From contig NZ_JNJA01000005.1 in NCBI RefSeq assembly GCF_000702665.1, positions 281,001-345,000 on the forward strand: DNA of 64,000 nt. The letters run 5' to 3'. Below are positions 8,126 through 17,316 of the stretch, piece by piece. The DNA comes from Solidesulfovibrio alcoholivorans DSM 5433. Its GTDB lineage: Bacteria > Desulfobacterota > Desulfovibrionia > Desulfovibrionales > Desulfovibrionaceae. Position numbers and translations under genes: made by a program. Within the stretch, counting starts at the first letter, position 1. Each line of letters begins with the position of its first letter. Below the pieces are notes generated by a model that made no database searches, had not been told where the DNA came from, and was given only the letters and a program-made list of their open reading frames with translations.

Positions 8126-8857
8126 TTAATGTATAATGTAAAACCAGTTATCGTCCAGTCTTGTTATTTTATATGACCTGAGAATGAGCGGGTCGTCCGG
8201 GTAGCTGCCGTCCGCTCGATACAAGAGCGCTTCCCAGTAGCTGAAGAATCCCCATCTGGTATAGAAAAGCGCCTGTGTTTTTATCTCGTCGCATGTGATG
8301 TCGAGGTGATCGCTCATGAGGGAGAAACGCTGCCATTCTTTCGGGAGCTGCACACACTTCTCGCAGTCGCCTGGTTCGAGGGAGATTTTGCCGGAACAAT
8401 AGGATGCTACGATATTTTCGCGTTCGTTTTTGAACCATGTATGGTAGGAAGTAATGTTTGTATTGACAGGACTTGTCGCGCCAATAGCGTAATGCGAAAG
8501 TATGACGATGATAAATGGATATATGGAACGAAATCTTGCCCGTCTAAGATAGCGAAGTGGAAGGTATATGCTGTATATTTCCGTAGCGAGAGTGGTAATT
8601 GTGAGAAGCGGTGGACCCCAGTCGTAGAATACGGGTGGTAAATAAGAATAGATTATGAACTCATAGTTCAGAAGCGGCCATGATAAGCATTCAAGACAAA
8701 GCGTCCAGAGAAGCGCCAGCCTGCAACGTCGCAGGGCGATTTCCCGTTTGGCCGGAGAAGGGGGTGAGGACGCGGTCTTTTCGGATGGTTGCCGCTGCTC
8801 TGGATGCAGTTTCAATGATGGTGTGGTGTTGTTTTTTATTTTTTGAACTTTGGGCAA
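8126..8857 (-). CDS. hypothetical membrane protein in AT-rich island
   Basis: An open frame of up to 243 residues, not recognised. From the TTG at 8857 it has a polar N-terminus, three hydrophobic helices (about residues 46-66, 80-100 and 111-128) and a C-terminal region of about 110 residues with Cys (SYCSGKISLEPGDCEKC) that may lie outside the membrane. The start is uncertain: no ATG occurs in the first half and TTG 8857 has no clear ribosome site. Codon use and GC content are far lower than in flanking genes, as in the divergent toxin-like gene, suggesting joint acquisition. It could be an immunity or accessory protein, but immunity genes usually follow the toxin on the same strand. Confidence 0.5.
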   Translation of the reverse strand: MPKVQKIKNNTTPSLKLHPEQRQPSEKTASSPPSPAKREIALRRCRLALLWTLCLECLSWPLLNYEFIIYSYLPPVFYDWGPPLLTITTLATEIYSIYLPLRYLRRARFRSIYPFIIVILSHYAIGATSPVNTNITSYHTWFKNERENIVASYCSGKISLEPGDCEKCVQLPKEWQRFSLMSDHLDITCDEIKTQALFYTRWGFFSYWEALLYRADGSYPDDPLILRSYKITRLDDNWFYIIH

Positions 8858-8863
8858 AACAGG

Positions 8864-8895
8864 TTGACACGATAAATAATGTGTGGACTTATAAG
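8864..8895 (+). promoter_or_regulatory. putative sigma70 promoter of the toxin-like gene
   Basis: A perfect TTGACA at 8864-8869 is followed by CTTATA/TATAAG (8888-8895). Spacing is 18-20 depending on the hexamer chosen. It sits 40 bases before the start at 8935, in AT-rich DNA. Confidence 0.45.
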
Positions 8896-8934
8896 TGATT
8901 GAATGCTTTTGTCAAATAAAAAAAGGAAATGACC

Positions 8935-9630
8935 ATGGCGAGAGAGAATTATGGAGAGGTTGAAGGAGTCGAGCCCAAAGCGATGGATGCATTCTCTGAG
9001 ACATTGCTTGAAATAAGCACGTTTTATGTCATTCAAAACAAGATAATGAAAATACGGTATGGGACGATGAATAAAAGGGATGAGGATGCTGGGTATATTG
9101 ATCCGAACTTTCCTCCTCTTAAAATTCCGGCACACCCTTCGGATGCAGATATCGATGCAAATATTAAAAAAGCGAGAGAAAGTTTTAACCCTTATTGGTT
9201 CGTGGAAATGGTGATGCCTAAAGGGGCATGGGATTATAAACGAAAAGACCCTGAATACGAGAATTTTGGAAATTTTAATTTCGGGGCTACGGCAAAAGCC
9301 TTTGGATTTCAAGAAAAATGGGCTCTTCAGGCCGCTGGTATTGTGCAGATTTATCAGCATAAATCTGTTGTTGACTATCATGATAAAGAGTATTGTAAGG
9401 CATTGTTAGATTTTAAAGAAGCATTTCAAGGTGCTCCTTATGGTGACGAAAAGAAAGATCAGGAAATGATAAAGCTTGGATTTAGGTATTATGAAGATGT
9501 TTATTTGCCCAAATATGGTTCCAAACATACAACTAAAGAAGATATTATTACAGCAATTAAACGCGCGGAAGAATCCTCGTTTCCATTGTCAAATTACATA
9601 GTGAGACAACTTCAACAACTGCGCAACTAA
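8935..9630 (+). CDS. polymorphic toxin type 44 domain protein (stand-alone)
   Basis: A 231-residue protein whose central and C-terminal part matches, from memory, the bacterial polymorphic toxin type 44 domain: GAWDYKR at about 97-103, FGNFNFGAT at 111-119, then an Ala/Gly helix and APYGDEKKDQEMI at 168-179. That family is a predicted toxin effector, usually fused to a long delivery protein. Here it is almost the whole protein, with only about 85 residues before it and no signal peptide, PAAR, RHS or VgrG part. ATG 8935 has AAAGG eight bases upstream; ATG 8929 is too close. The gene is AT-rich, pointing to horizontal transfer. No same-strand immunity gene follows. Active residues are not assigned. 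Confidence 0.7.
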   Translation: MARENYGEVEGVEPKAMDAFSETLLEISTFYVIQNKIMKIRYGTMNKRDEDAGYIDPNFPPLKIPAHPSDADIDANIKKARESFNPYWFVEMVMPKGAWDYKRKDPEYENFGNFNFGATAKAFGFQEKWALQAAGIVQIYQHKSVVDYHDKEYCKALLDFKEAFQGAPYGDEKKDQEMIKLGFRYYEDVYLPKYGSKHTTKEDIITAIKRAEESSFPLSNYIVRQLQQLRN

Positions 9631-9894
9631 CATAGTTGCTTTGTTCTGACCGGCCAGCCCTCGGACGCTTATTGGTGGAAACCGCTTCAAAAGGAGAAGC
9701 CCTGTTTCTCAGATATCGCCCAGGATTTTCCCCCAGCCGAAAGCTAACCCCTGCCTTGCCGCCTTCGGAAAGCGAATTCATGAAATGACCCCGTAATCCG
9801 CCACCCCTTTGCGCGGGCGGCCAAATCCCGTACACTGCCGCATCGTTGCCCCATCCGGGGCAGATCACGGCCGCAGCAGCAAGGAGCGCCGCCC
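9631..9894. other. intergenic, possible small minus-strand frame
   Basis: A short GCAACT/AGTTGC hairpin with three T at 9623-9642 may end the toxin gene. GC content returns to normal from about 9640. A minus-strand frame (9781 down to 9557, 74 codons) contains FRLGENPGRYLRNRASPFE and overlaps the toxin's 3' end. It has no ribosome site I trust and could be a remnant. The malate synthase ribosome site AAGGAG is at the right edge. Confidence 0.4.
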
Positions 9895-12066
9895 ATGTCA
9901 GACCGCATCGCCGTCGCCGGCCTGTCCGTCGAAAAAACGCTCTACGACGTCATCGCCGGGGAAATCCTCCCCGCAACCGGCATCGCGCCCGAAGCCTTCT
10001 TCGCCTCCCTGGCCGACATCGTCGCCACGCTCGGGCCGAAAAACCGCGAACTGCTCGCCAAACGCGACGCCATGCAGGCCGCCATAGACGTCTGGCACAA
10101 GGAACGCGCCGGACAGCCCCACGATCCCGAAGCCTACAAGTGCTTCCTGGCCGGCATCGGCTACCTGCTCCCCGAAGGCCCGGATTTCGCCATAGAAACC
10201 ATCGATGTGGACCCGGAAATCGCCTCCGTCCCCGGGCCCCAGCTCGTGGTGCCCATCACCAACGCGCGCTACGCCATAAACGCCGCCAACGCCCGATTCG
10301 GCAGCCTCTACGACGCGCTCTACGGCACGGACGTCATCCCCGAAACCGGGGACGCCGCCAAAGGGCCGGGCTACAACCCGGCGCGCGGCGCGGCCGTGGT
10401 TGCCTATGCATCGAGCTTCCTGGACATGGCCGTGCCCCTGGCCTACGGCCGCCACGCCGACGTGACCGCCTATGCCGTCGCGGACGGCGTGCTGACCGTG
10501 ACCCTCGCAAACGGCCAGACCACGGGCCTGGCCCGGCCCGAGCGCTTCGCCGGCCACGTGGGCGATCCCGCCGCGCCGACGCACGTGCTCCTGCGCAACA
10601 ACGGCCTGCACATCGAACTCGTTTTCGACCGCAACCATCCCGTGGGCAAGGCCAGTCCCTCGGGACTCAAGGACGTGCTGCTCGAAGCCGCCGTGACCAC
10701 CATCCTCGACTGCGAGGACTCCGTGGCCGTGGTGGACGGCCCGGACAAGGCGCTCGCCTACCATAACCTGCTTGGGCTTTTTCGCGGCGACCTGACCGCC
10801 CGCTTCGACAAGGGCGGCAAGGCCGTGGACCGCGGCCTGGCCCCGGATCGCAGCTACGTCGCGCCGGACGGCGGGGCGCTCGACCTGCCCGGGCGCAGCC
10901 TCCTTTTCGTACGCAACGTCGGCCACCTGATGACGACCGACGCGGTGCTGGACGCAAGCGGGGAGGAGATTCCCGAGGGCATGCTCGACGCCATGGCCAC
11001 GGCCGCGGCCGGGCTGCACGACCTGCGCGGCCTGGGGCGGCTGCACAACAGCCGCTCGGGCGCGGTCTACATCGTCAAGCCCAAGATGCACGGCCCCGAG
11101 GAAGTCGCCTTCGCCTGCACGCTCTTCGACCGCGTCGAGGACGCCCTCGGCATGGCGCGCAACACGCTCAAGATCGGCGTGATGGACGAGGAGCGGCGCA
11201 CGTCGCTCAATCTCAAGGAATGCGTGCGCGCGGCCAAGACGCGCATCGTCTTCATCAACACCGGCTTCCTGGACCGCACGGGCGACGAGATCCACACCGT
11301 CATGGAGGCCGGCCCCGTGGTCGGCAAGGCCGCCATGCGCGCCGAGCCCTGGATGGCCGCCTACGAGGACGGCAACGTGGACGTGGGCCTTGCCTGCGGC
11401 TTTTCCGGCCGGGCGCAGATCGGCAAGGGCATGTGGGCCAAGCCGGACAAGATGGCCGAGATGGTCGCGACCAAGGTCGAACACCCGCGCAGCGGCGCCA
11501 ACTGCGCCTGGGTCCCTTCGCCCACGGCCGCGACGCTGCACGCCATGCACTACCACGCCGTGGACGTCTTCGACCGCCAGCGCGAGATCGCCGGCCGCGT
11601 GCGCGCCGACCGCGAAAAACTGCTCATCCTGCCGCTCCTCGGCAAAGCGCGGCCCACGCCCGAAGACGTCCTGCACGAGCTCGAAACCAACGCCCAGAGC
11701 ATTCTCGGCTACGTCTCGCGCTGGGTGGACCAGGGCATCGGCTGCTCCAAGGTGCCGGATCTTGCCGATATCGGCCTCATGGAGGACCGGGCGACGTTGC
11801 GCATCTCCAGCCAGCACATCGCCAACTGGCTGCGCCACGGCCTTTGCGACGAGAAGCAGGTGCGCGAGGTGCTCGCCCGCATGGCCGCCGTGGTCGACCG
11901 GCAAAACGCCCTGGACCCGGCCTACCGGCCCATGGCGACGGACCTTTCCGCAAGCGTCGCCTTCGCCGCCGCCTGCGACCTCATTTTCGAGGGCCGCGCG
12001 CAGCCGAGCGGCTACACCGAACCCATCCTGCACGCCCGCCGGCGGCAGGCCAAGGCCCGGGGCTGA
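9895..12066 (+). CDS. glcB: malate synthase G
   Basis: A 723-residue malate synthase, isoform G by length and sequence (the A form is about 530). It condenses glyoxylate with acetyl-CoA to malate. Family blocks include an N-terminal helical clasp, [20 protein letters not shown], the TIM-barrel segments [44 protein letters not shown] and [16 protein letters not shown], and the C-terminal block with GCSKVPD and [18 protein letters not shown] lies eight bases before ATG 9895. No isocitrate lyase or glycolate oxidase gene is in the window, so it may serve glycolate/glyoxylate use rather than a full bypass. Confidence 0.95.
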   Translation: MSDRIAVAGLSVEKTLYDVIAGEILPATGIAPEAFFASLADIVATLGPKNRELLAKRDAMQAAIDVWHKERAGQPHDPEAYKCFLAGIGYLLPEGPDFAIETIDVDPEIASVPGPQLVVPITNARYAINAANARFGSLYDALYGTDVIPETGDAAKGPGYNPARGAAVVAYASSFLDMAVPLAYGRHADVTAYAVADGVLTVTLANGQTTGLARPERFAGHVGDPAAPTHVLLRNNGLHIELVFDRNHPVGKASPSGLKDVLLEAAVTTILDCEDSVAVVDGPDKALAYHNLLGLFRGDLTARFDKGGKAVDRGLAPDRSYVAPDGGALDLPGRSLLFVRNVGHLMTTDAVLDASGEEIPEGMLDAMATAAAGLHDLRGLGRLHNSRSGAVYIVKPKMHGPEEVAFACTLFDRVEDALGMARNTLKIGVMDEERRTSLNLKECVRAAKTRIVFINTGFLDRTGDEIHTVMEAGPVVGKAAMRAEPWMAAYEDGNVDVGLACGFSGRAQIGKGMWAKPDKMAEMVATKVEHPRSGANCAWVPSPTAATLHAMHYHAVDVFDRQREIAGRVRADREKLLILPLLGKARPTPEDVLHELETNAQSILGYVSRWVDQGIGCSKVPDLADIGLMEDRATLRISSQHIANWLRHGLCDEKQVREVLARMAAVVDRQNALDPAYRPMATDLSASVAFAAACDLIFEGRAQPSGYTEPILHARRRQAKARG

Positions 12067-12096
12067 CCCCATGGCCGGGAAACGGAGGAATCTGCC

Positions 12097-12555
12097 GTGA
12101 TGCTGCCGTCGCATTGGGTGAAGATCGGGCTGATGCTCCTGGCATTTGTCCTGGCCACGCCGCACATGGGCGCGCTGCACGCCTCCTCGGAAGGCGGCCA
12201 CGGCGGCGATTCCAAGAAAAGCGAGAAGAAGGGCGAGGGCAAGGACGCGAACAAGCCCGAGAACGGGGCCATCGTCGTCGGCCCGCTCACAGTCAACATC
12301 CTGAGCAACAAGGGCTTCCGCTTCCTGCGCCTGTCCATGCTCGTGCAGTGCGAGGACAATGCGGCGGCCGAGCGCATCACTTTGCCGGACGCCCGGGAGG
12401 ATCTGATTTTCCGCCTCTCCACCAAACTCGCCGAGGATTTGTTGACCAATGCCGGCAAGATGGCCCTGCGCCAGGAGCTGATCGAGCTTTTCAACAAGTA
12501 CGCTGGCGCGGGCAAGGTGAAAAACATCTACTTCCAGGAATTCGTGTTTCAATAA
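12097..12555 (+). CDS. FliL-like flagellar basal body-associated protein
   Basis: A 152-residue protein with one N-terminal hydrophobic helix (about residues 8-25), a Lys/Glu/Gly-rich linker (30-60) and a C-terminal FliL-like domain: ...LRLSMLVQCED..., an alpha/beta core and the end GKVKNIYFQEFVFQ, typical of FliL. FliL surrounds the MotAB stator in other bacteria. It is not in a flagellar operon here, and its nearest neighbours are metabolic. The start has two adjacent ATG codons (12097, 12100). It may be a paralogue serving the MotAB pair at 33.6-35.4 kb; that link is inference. Confidence 0.75.
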   Translation: MMLPSHWVKIGLMLLAFVLATPHMGALHASSEGGHGGDSKKSEKKGEGKDANKPENGAIVVGPLTVNILSNKGFRFLRLSMLVQCEDNAAAERITLPDAREDLIFRLSTKLAEDLLTNAGKMALRQELIELFNKYAGAGKVKNIYFQEFVFQ

Positions 12556-12616
12556 GGTGGGTTACGGCTCAGGCCGCGTGCATGCTTCCATGCCCGCGAC
12601 AGGAAAGGACAACGCC

Positions 12617-13210
12617 GTGTTCGAAGCCATCACGCCGGCCATGGCCGCGCGCATGCAGGCGCTCGAGGCCCTGGACGCCGCGGACCGTACCGACGGCACG
12701 CCGCACGCGAAGCGGCTGCGCCAGATTCCGCCCGAAACCGGCCGGTTCCTGGCCATACTGGCCGCATCCGCGCCGGCCGGGAACCTTGTCGAGGTGGGCA
12801 CGAGCGCCGGCTATTCCGCCCTGTGGCTGTCGCTTGCCTGCCGGGCGCGAGGCGGCGTGCTGGCGAGCATCGACCGCGACCCGGACAAGCTCGCCCTGGC
12901 CGAGGAGACCCTGCGCCTGGCCGGCTGCGCCGATGCGGTGCGGCTCGTGCGCGGCGACGCCCTGGAGGCGCTCGCCGCCATGCGCGGCATCGCCTTCGCC
13001 TTCATCGACGCCAACCGCGATGTGCTGTGGCCCTGCGTCGCGCTGCTCGCCGAGCGCTTGGTCCCCGGCGGCATCCTGGCCGCGGACAACGTCATCAGCC
13101 ACGCCCACGAGATTCCCGGCGTGGTCGAGCGCATCCTGGCCGACCCCAGGCTCGACGGCGTGGTCGTGCCCATCGGCTCGGGCGTGCTGCTGGCCAGGCG
13201 TCGCGCGTAA
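12617..13210 (+). CDS. SAM-dependent O-methyltransferase
   Basis: A 197-residue class I methyltransferase resembling the catechol/caffeoyl-CoA O-methyltransferase family. The SAM motif is NLVEVGTSAGYSALWLSLA, followed by ASIDRDPDKL (acidic residue for SAM ribose) and AFIDANRDVLWP and AADNVISHAHEIPGV, which in the family bind metal and substrate. GTG 12617 is chosen because AGGAAAGGA lies seven bases upstream; an ATG at 12590 in the same frame is the alternative. The substrate is unknown. Confidence 0.8.
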   Translation: MFEAITPAMAARMQALEALDAADRTDGTPHAKRLRQIPPETGRFLAILAASAPAGNLVEVGTSAGYSALWLSLACRARGGVLASIDRDPDKLALAEETLRLAGCADAVRLVRGDALEALAAMRGIAFAFIDANRDVLWPCVALLAERLVPGGILAADNVISHAHEIPGVVERILADPRLDGVVVPIGSGVLLARRRA

Positions 13211-13333
13211 GGTCGGCTTTCCGTCGCCAAGGCGTAACACCTGCGCGCCGGGGCATGGCTTTGCGGGCCCTTCGTCCGTGTGCTAGCCTTTGGGGCGCGA
13301 CGGGATTTTTGAAGACTGCAAGCGGAGGTGACG

Positions 13334-14539
13334 ATGGGCGATCTGGCGAAATACTTCCTGCTCACGGCGCTGCTTGCGGGCAGCATGCTGCTTTCGGACG
13401 CGGGCCCGTGCTTTTCGCGCACCGGGGAACCGGCCCCGGTCATGGTGCTCGCGGTCGCGCCGACCAGGCACGTGATCAAGGCCGGCGACACGCTCAACGC
13501 CCTGGCCATGCGCTACGGCGTGCCGGCCGCCGCCATCCTGAGGGCCAATCCCGGGCTCGACGCCTCGCGCCTGCAACTGGGCAAGGCCCTCGTCATCCCG
13601 CCCCGGGGGCCGGCCGCCCAGGCTCCCGCTGCGGCAGCGCCGGCGGCCGAGGAGCAACCTCCGCAGCCAACGGCCGAAAAGCCCCATGGCGTCGAGTTGC
13701 GTCCCCAGTCCGCGCCCCAGGCCACTCAGCCCTTGCCCGGCAGCGGGATCAGGGAGCATGACCTGCCCGCGACCGCTGCCAAGCCCGCGGCCGCACCGCC
13801 TCCGGCCGCTGCCGCCAAGGCCGCGCCCGCGCAGGCTCCCGCCGCCACGCAATCCCAGCCGACGCCGCCTGTGGCCGCCTCTGCAAGCGGTGACGCGTCC
13901 GCCCTGGACAAGGCCGCTGCGGCGCTCAAGGACAATGCGGCGGCCGCCGTGCCCGTGGCCGTGGAAAAGGTCGGCGGCCGCACGCGCCTCGCCGTGGGCG
14001 GCCAGACTTTCTTCGCTGACCAGATCGTGCCCTGGGCGTTGTCCCTGGGCAGCCGGCTGGTGTCGGGGCTGCTGCTCTTTTTCGCCGGCATCTGGGTCGC
14101 CGGCCGGCTGACGCTGCTGCTGTCGCGGATCATGCGCCGGCGAAACGTCCCGTCCGAGATCGTGTCCTTCGTGGCCAGCCTCGTGCGCTACGGTCTCTAC
14201 CTTGTCGTGCTCATCGCCGCCCTGGGGCAGTTCGGGCTCAACGTCAGTTCGCTGCTCGCGCTTTTCGGCGCGGCCGGCCTCGCCGTCAGCTTGGCGCTCA
14301 AGGACACGCTTTCAAACTTCGCCTCGGGCGTGATGCTGCTGCTTTTCCGATTTTTCCGCGTGGGCGACAGGGTCAACGTGCCCGGCGCAGCCGGCGCTTC
14401 GGGCGTGGTCGCGTCCATCGACGTCTTCAACACCGTCATCCGTTCCGACACGGGCGACGTCATCATCGTGCCCAACTCCAAGATCGTGGGCAACGTGATC
14501 GTGGTCACGTCCGCGAACGAAGCGCCGCCGGAAGGGTAG
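13334..14539 (+). CDS. LysM-MscS fusion, mechanosensitive-channel-like protein
   Basis: A 401-residue protein with an unusual architecture. Residues 1-22 form a signal or anchor helix, 46-89 a LysM peptidoglycan-binding domain (HVIKAGDTLNALAMRYGV...GKALVIPP), and 90-200 an Ala/Pro-rich linker long enough to cross the periplasm. Then come three transmembrane helices (about 232-255, 276-296, 298-322) that include the pore-type helix GAAGLAVSLALKDTLSNFASG and an MscS beta domain (VGDRVNV...IIVPNSKIVGNVIV). It stops right there, without the C-terminal alpha/beta cage of E. coli MscS. ATG 13334 follows GGAGGT; GTG 13328 overlaps that site. It may be a wall-tethered channel. Confidence 0.85.
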   Translation: MGDLAKYFLLTALLAGSMLLSDAGPCFSRTGEPAPVMVLAVAPTRHVIKAGDTLNALAMRYGVPAAAILRANPGLDASRLQLGKALVIPPRGPAAQAPAAAAPAAEEQPPQPTAEKPHGVELRPQSAPQATQPLPGSGIREHDLPATAAKPAAAPPPAAAAKAAPAQAPAATQSQPTPPVAASASGDASALDKAAAALKDNAAAAVPVAVEKVGGRTRLAVGGQTFFADQIVPWALSLGSRLVSGLLLFFAGIWVAGRLTLLLSRIMRRRNVPSEIVSFVASLVRYGLYLVVLIAALGQFGLNVSSLLALFGAAGLAVSLALKDTLSNFASGVMLLLFRFFRVGDRVNVPGAAGASGVVASIDVFNTVIRSDTGDVIIVPNSKIVGNVIVVTSANEAPPEG

Positions 14540-14600
14540 CGCTCCGCGCGAGCGGAAGCTTCCGAGGAGTTGCCGCGGCCGCGTTCTCCCCTTTTCGGGA

Positions 14601-14641
14601 GGTTCAGGAGGGGCCGTCGCCCCTCCTGGCCGCCGGAGGGC
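14601..14641. repeat. dispersed GC palindrome
   Basis: A CAGGAGGGG stem (14605-14613 with 14620-14628, 9 bp, 6-base loop) followed by GCCGCCGGAGGG. It lies between the convergent LysM-MscS and ModF-like genes and belongs to the family seen at 3061, 23076 and 33574. Confidence 0.7.
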
Positions 14642-14666
14642 CTCTTCCCCCTTCCCCTCTTTCCCC

Positions 14667-16145
14667 CTACGCCAAGCGCAGGCGGCCGGCTTCCAGGCGG
14701 TAGACGCTCTGGATCTCCGGGATCACGTCGCCGCGGCGGTGCACGGCCGCGATGACCGTAACGCCGCTCCGCGCCGCGGCCGAGACCGCTTCCATGGCCA
14801 GCCGCCGCGACGGGCCGTCGAGGCCGGAGAAGGGTTCGTCGAGGAGCAGCAGGCGCGGTTCGCCGACCATGGCCCGGGCCAGGAACAGCCGCCGCGTCTG
14901 GCCGGCGGAGAGTTGCCCCAGCCGGCGCGCGGCAAGGTCGCTTACGCCGAAAAATTCCATCCAGCGCCTGGCCGCCGCGAAATCGGCGGGAGAAGGTTCC
15001 GCGTAGATTCCCATGGTGGCGGCGATGCCGGACGTGACGAGTTCCAGGGCGGAGAGGTCCTTGTCGTAGTCCGCTTCCAGCTCGAAGGAGACCATGCCGA
15101 TGCGCCGGCGGATCTCGCGCAGGTCCGTGAACCCTTCCGGCGCGGCCAGTCCCGGCCGCACGGCCCGGCCGCCGAGCGCCGGGTGGTGCTCGCCGGCGAT
15201 GAGCCTCAGCAGCGTGGACTTGCCCGCGCCGTTGGCCCCGAACACGGCCATGTGCCCGCCCGGGGAAACCGTCAGGCAGATGTCCTTGAGGATTTCCTTG
15301 CGCGCCAGAAAGACCGTGGCGTGTTCGAGCACGACCAGCGGCAGCCCCTCCCGGGGCGTGTCCGTGGCCGGGGGCGGCGCGGCCTGTTCCCGGACCGGGC
15401 CGTCCATGGCCTTGCGGTAGCGGGCGAGCACGGTCGCGGCCGGCCCGGCGTCGATGATTCGGCCACCGGCCAGGGTGATTCCCTTGGCCTCTCCGGGTGG
15501 CAGGGCCGCGCCCTGGTGGCTGGTGAGCACGATGGCCGCACCGTCGGTGGAGGCTTTTCCCACGGCGCGCGTGGCCGATTCCCGCGCCGTGTCGTCCAGG
15601 CCGTCGAGGAATTCGTCGAGGAAAAGGACCAGCGGGCGCGTGGCCAGGGCGCGGGCCAGGAGCACGGCGCGCAACTGGCCGTTGGAAAGCGCCTCCACGG
15701 GCGTGTCCAGCAGGTGCGCGATGCCGAGCAGGTCCGTGACCTTGGCCAGTTGCGCAAGCTCACCGGGGCTGGGCTTGCCCTGGATGTAGACGGCGTCGCG
15801 CATGCCGGCGAGGATCACGGTGCGCGCCGGCAGTTGCGCGCACAGTCGCTTGGTCGCGCGCTGGATTTCCGGGGAGACGATGCCGCAACGCTCGCGCACG
15901 CCGATGGGCGAGGCCCGGCCGGGGCCGTCGTCCGCGACGTAGGCGCGCACGCCCCGGCCGTCGTCGTCGGGCCAGATGTCGCCGCGCAGAAGCCGCAGCA
16001 GGGTGGATTTGCCGGAACCGTTGCCGCCGAGCACGAGCAGGCGCTCGCCCGGGCCGAGCGTCAGGTTCGCGCACGTGAGCGCAGGCCGGCCGGAAAAGGA
16101 GACGCAGGCGTTTTCAAGGGTGATGCGCAGAGTGGATATGGCCAT
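14667..16145 (-). CDS. tandem-domain ABC ATPase, ModF-like
   Basis: A 492-residue protein with two ABC ATPase domains and no membrane segments. The first half has Walker A GGNGSGKST, a degenerate signature ALSNGQL and LFLDEFLDGLD. The second has GANGAGKST, signature LSAGQ and LLLDEPFSGLD. Length and two-domain layout fit E. coli ModF (PhrA), a cytosolic ATPase linked to molybdate genes but of unclear role. No mod genes are adjacent here. ATG 16145 is used because a longer frame to 16190 would read through the dapA terminator; no good ribosome site is seen. The next gene upstream, dapA, is separated by that terminator. Confidence 0.8.
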   Translation of the reverse strand: MAISTLRITLENACVSFSGRPALTCANLTLGPGERLLVLGGNGSGKSTLLRLLRGDIWPDDDGRGVRAYVADDGPGRASPIGVRERCGIVSPEIQRATKRLCAQLPARTVILAGMRDAVYIQGKPSPGELAQLAKVTDLLGIAHLLDTPVEALSNGQLRAVLLARALATRPLVLFLDEFLDGLDDTARESATRAVGKASTDGAAIVLTSHQGAALPPGEAKGITLAGGRIIDAGPAATVLARYRKAMDGPVREQAAPPPATDTPREGLPLVVLEHATVFLARKEILKDICLTVSPGGHMAVFGANGAGKSTLLRLIAGEHHPALGGRAVRPGLAAPEGFTDLREIRRRIGMVSFELEADYDKDLSALELVTSGIAATMGIYAEPSPADFAAARRWMEFFGVSDLAARRLGQLSAGQTRRLFLARAMVGEPRLLLLDEPFSGLDGPSRRLAMEAVSAAARSGVTVIAAVHRRGDVIPEIQSVYRLEAGRLRLA

Positions 16146-16154
16146 AAGGAGGGA

Positions 16155-16187
16155 ACAAAAAACGGGCCTCCCGGGAGAGGCCCGTTT
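16155..16187 (-). terminator. intrinsic terminator of dapA
   Basis: An 11-bp perfect stem AAACGGGCCTC/GAGGCCCGTTT (16160-16170 with 16177-16187), loop of 6, with six to seven T following on the minus strand. It is 24 bases past the dapA stop. Confidence 0.9.
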
Positions 16188-16210
16188 CAAAAGTCAAAAG
16201 TTGAAACACA

Positions 16211-17089
16211 TTAGAGCAGTCCGGCCTCGCTGAGCGCGGTTTTGAGCTTTTCGCGGTTCGCGGGCGTAAGCGGCACCATGGGCAGACGCACCTCGAACGG
16301 GAAGCGGCCCATCATGGCCAGGGCTTCCTTGGTCGGGGCCGGGTTGGTCTCGAGGAAGGCGGCCCGGTACAGGGGGCTCATGGCGTAGTGCAGCGCCTTG
16401 GCCTTGGTCAGGTCGCCGGAAAGCGCGGCGTCGCACATTGCGGCCATCTTTCCCGGCACGAAGTTGGAAACCACCGAGATGACGCCACGGCCGCCGATGG
16501 CCATGGTGGGCAGGGCCGTGAAGTCGTCGCCGGAGAGCACCATGAAGTCCTCGCCGCAGAATTCCAGCACCCGTGACACCTGGTTCAGGTCTCCCGTGGC
16601 CTCCTTGACGCCGACCACCTGCGGGATCTCCTTTTTGAGGGTCGCCAGCGTTTCGGGCAGGAGGTTGACGGCCGTGCGGCTCGGCACGTTGTAGACGATC
16701 AGGGGAAAGTCCACCTTTTCGCCGATGGCCTTGAAATGGGCGACCAAACCGGCCTGCGTCGGTTTGTTGTAGTAGGGAGTGATGAGAAGCGCGCCGTCGG
16801 CTTTGGCTTTTTGGGCGTCCTTGGTCAGCTCGATGGCTTCGCGGGTGTTGTTGGAACCCGCGCCGGCGAGGACCGGAACGCGGCCTTTGACCTGGTCCAC
16901 GCAGATACGGATGACCCGTTTGTGCTCCTCGTGGGAGAGCGTGGCCGATTCGCCCGTGGTGCCGCAGGGGACGAGCCCGTGGATGCCCTGCTCGATCTGC
17001 CATTCGATGAAGGCGCGGAAGGCCTCTTCATCGATTTCGCCGTTTCGAAAGGGCGTCACCAATGCCGTGATTGCGCCTCGAAACTCCAT
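16211..17089 (-). CDS. dapA: 4-hydroxy-tetrahydrodipicolinate synthase
   Basis: A 292-residue class I aldolase for the first committed step of lysine/diaminopimelate synthesis, joining pyruvate with aspartate semialdehyde. The Schiff-base lysine is K162 in VGVKEATGDLN, the catalytic tyrosine Y133 in LIVYNVPSRT, and the threonine pair T44-T45 is in CGTTGES. Length is standard. AAGGAGG precedes ATG 17089. It is monocistronic with its own strong terminator and divergent from ybaK (227-base spacer). Confidence 0.97.
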   Translation of the reverse strand: MEFRGAITALVTPFRNGEIDEEAFRAFIEWQIEQGIHGLVPCGTTGESATLSHEEHKRVIRICVDQVKGRVPVLAGAGSNNTREAIELTKDAQKAKADGALLITPYYNKPTQAGLVAHFKAIGEKVDFPLIVYNVPSRTAVNLLPETLATLKKEIPQVVGVKEATGDLNQVSRVLEFCGEDFMVLSGDDFTALPTMAIGGRGVISVVSNFVPGKMAAMCDAALSGDLTKAKALHYAMSPLYRAAFLETNPAPTKEALAMMGRFPFEVRLPMVPLTPANREKLKTALSEAGLL

Positions 17090-17316
17090 ACAGTCCTCCT
17101 TGGAAGAATAAACCCCCTCGTTCCCTAGAATGTTTTCGCCCGCCAGGCAAGTGCGCCACGCGAGAAATGCTCGGGAAAATCAGCACGATCAGCCGGAAGG
17201 GCGCAACCGGCGGCGCGGCCTTGCCTGGTCCATGGCCTTGGAGTAGGTTTGCCGGCGGCGACAAGCATCACCGCCGCGCGCATCCCTTCCGGAGCGGCGT
17301 GCAAAAGGAACGTCCC

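Noticed and set aside
9898..12552. Minus-strand open frame of 884 codons antisense to malate synthase
   Set aside because: Same GC-bias artefact; the malate synthase reading is unambiguous.
16146..16190. Longer start for the ModF-like ATPase
   Set aside because: It would translate the dapA terminator.
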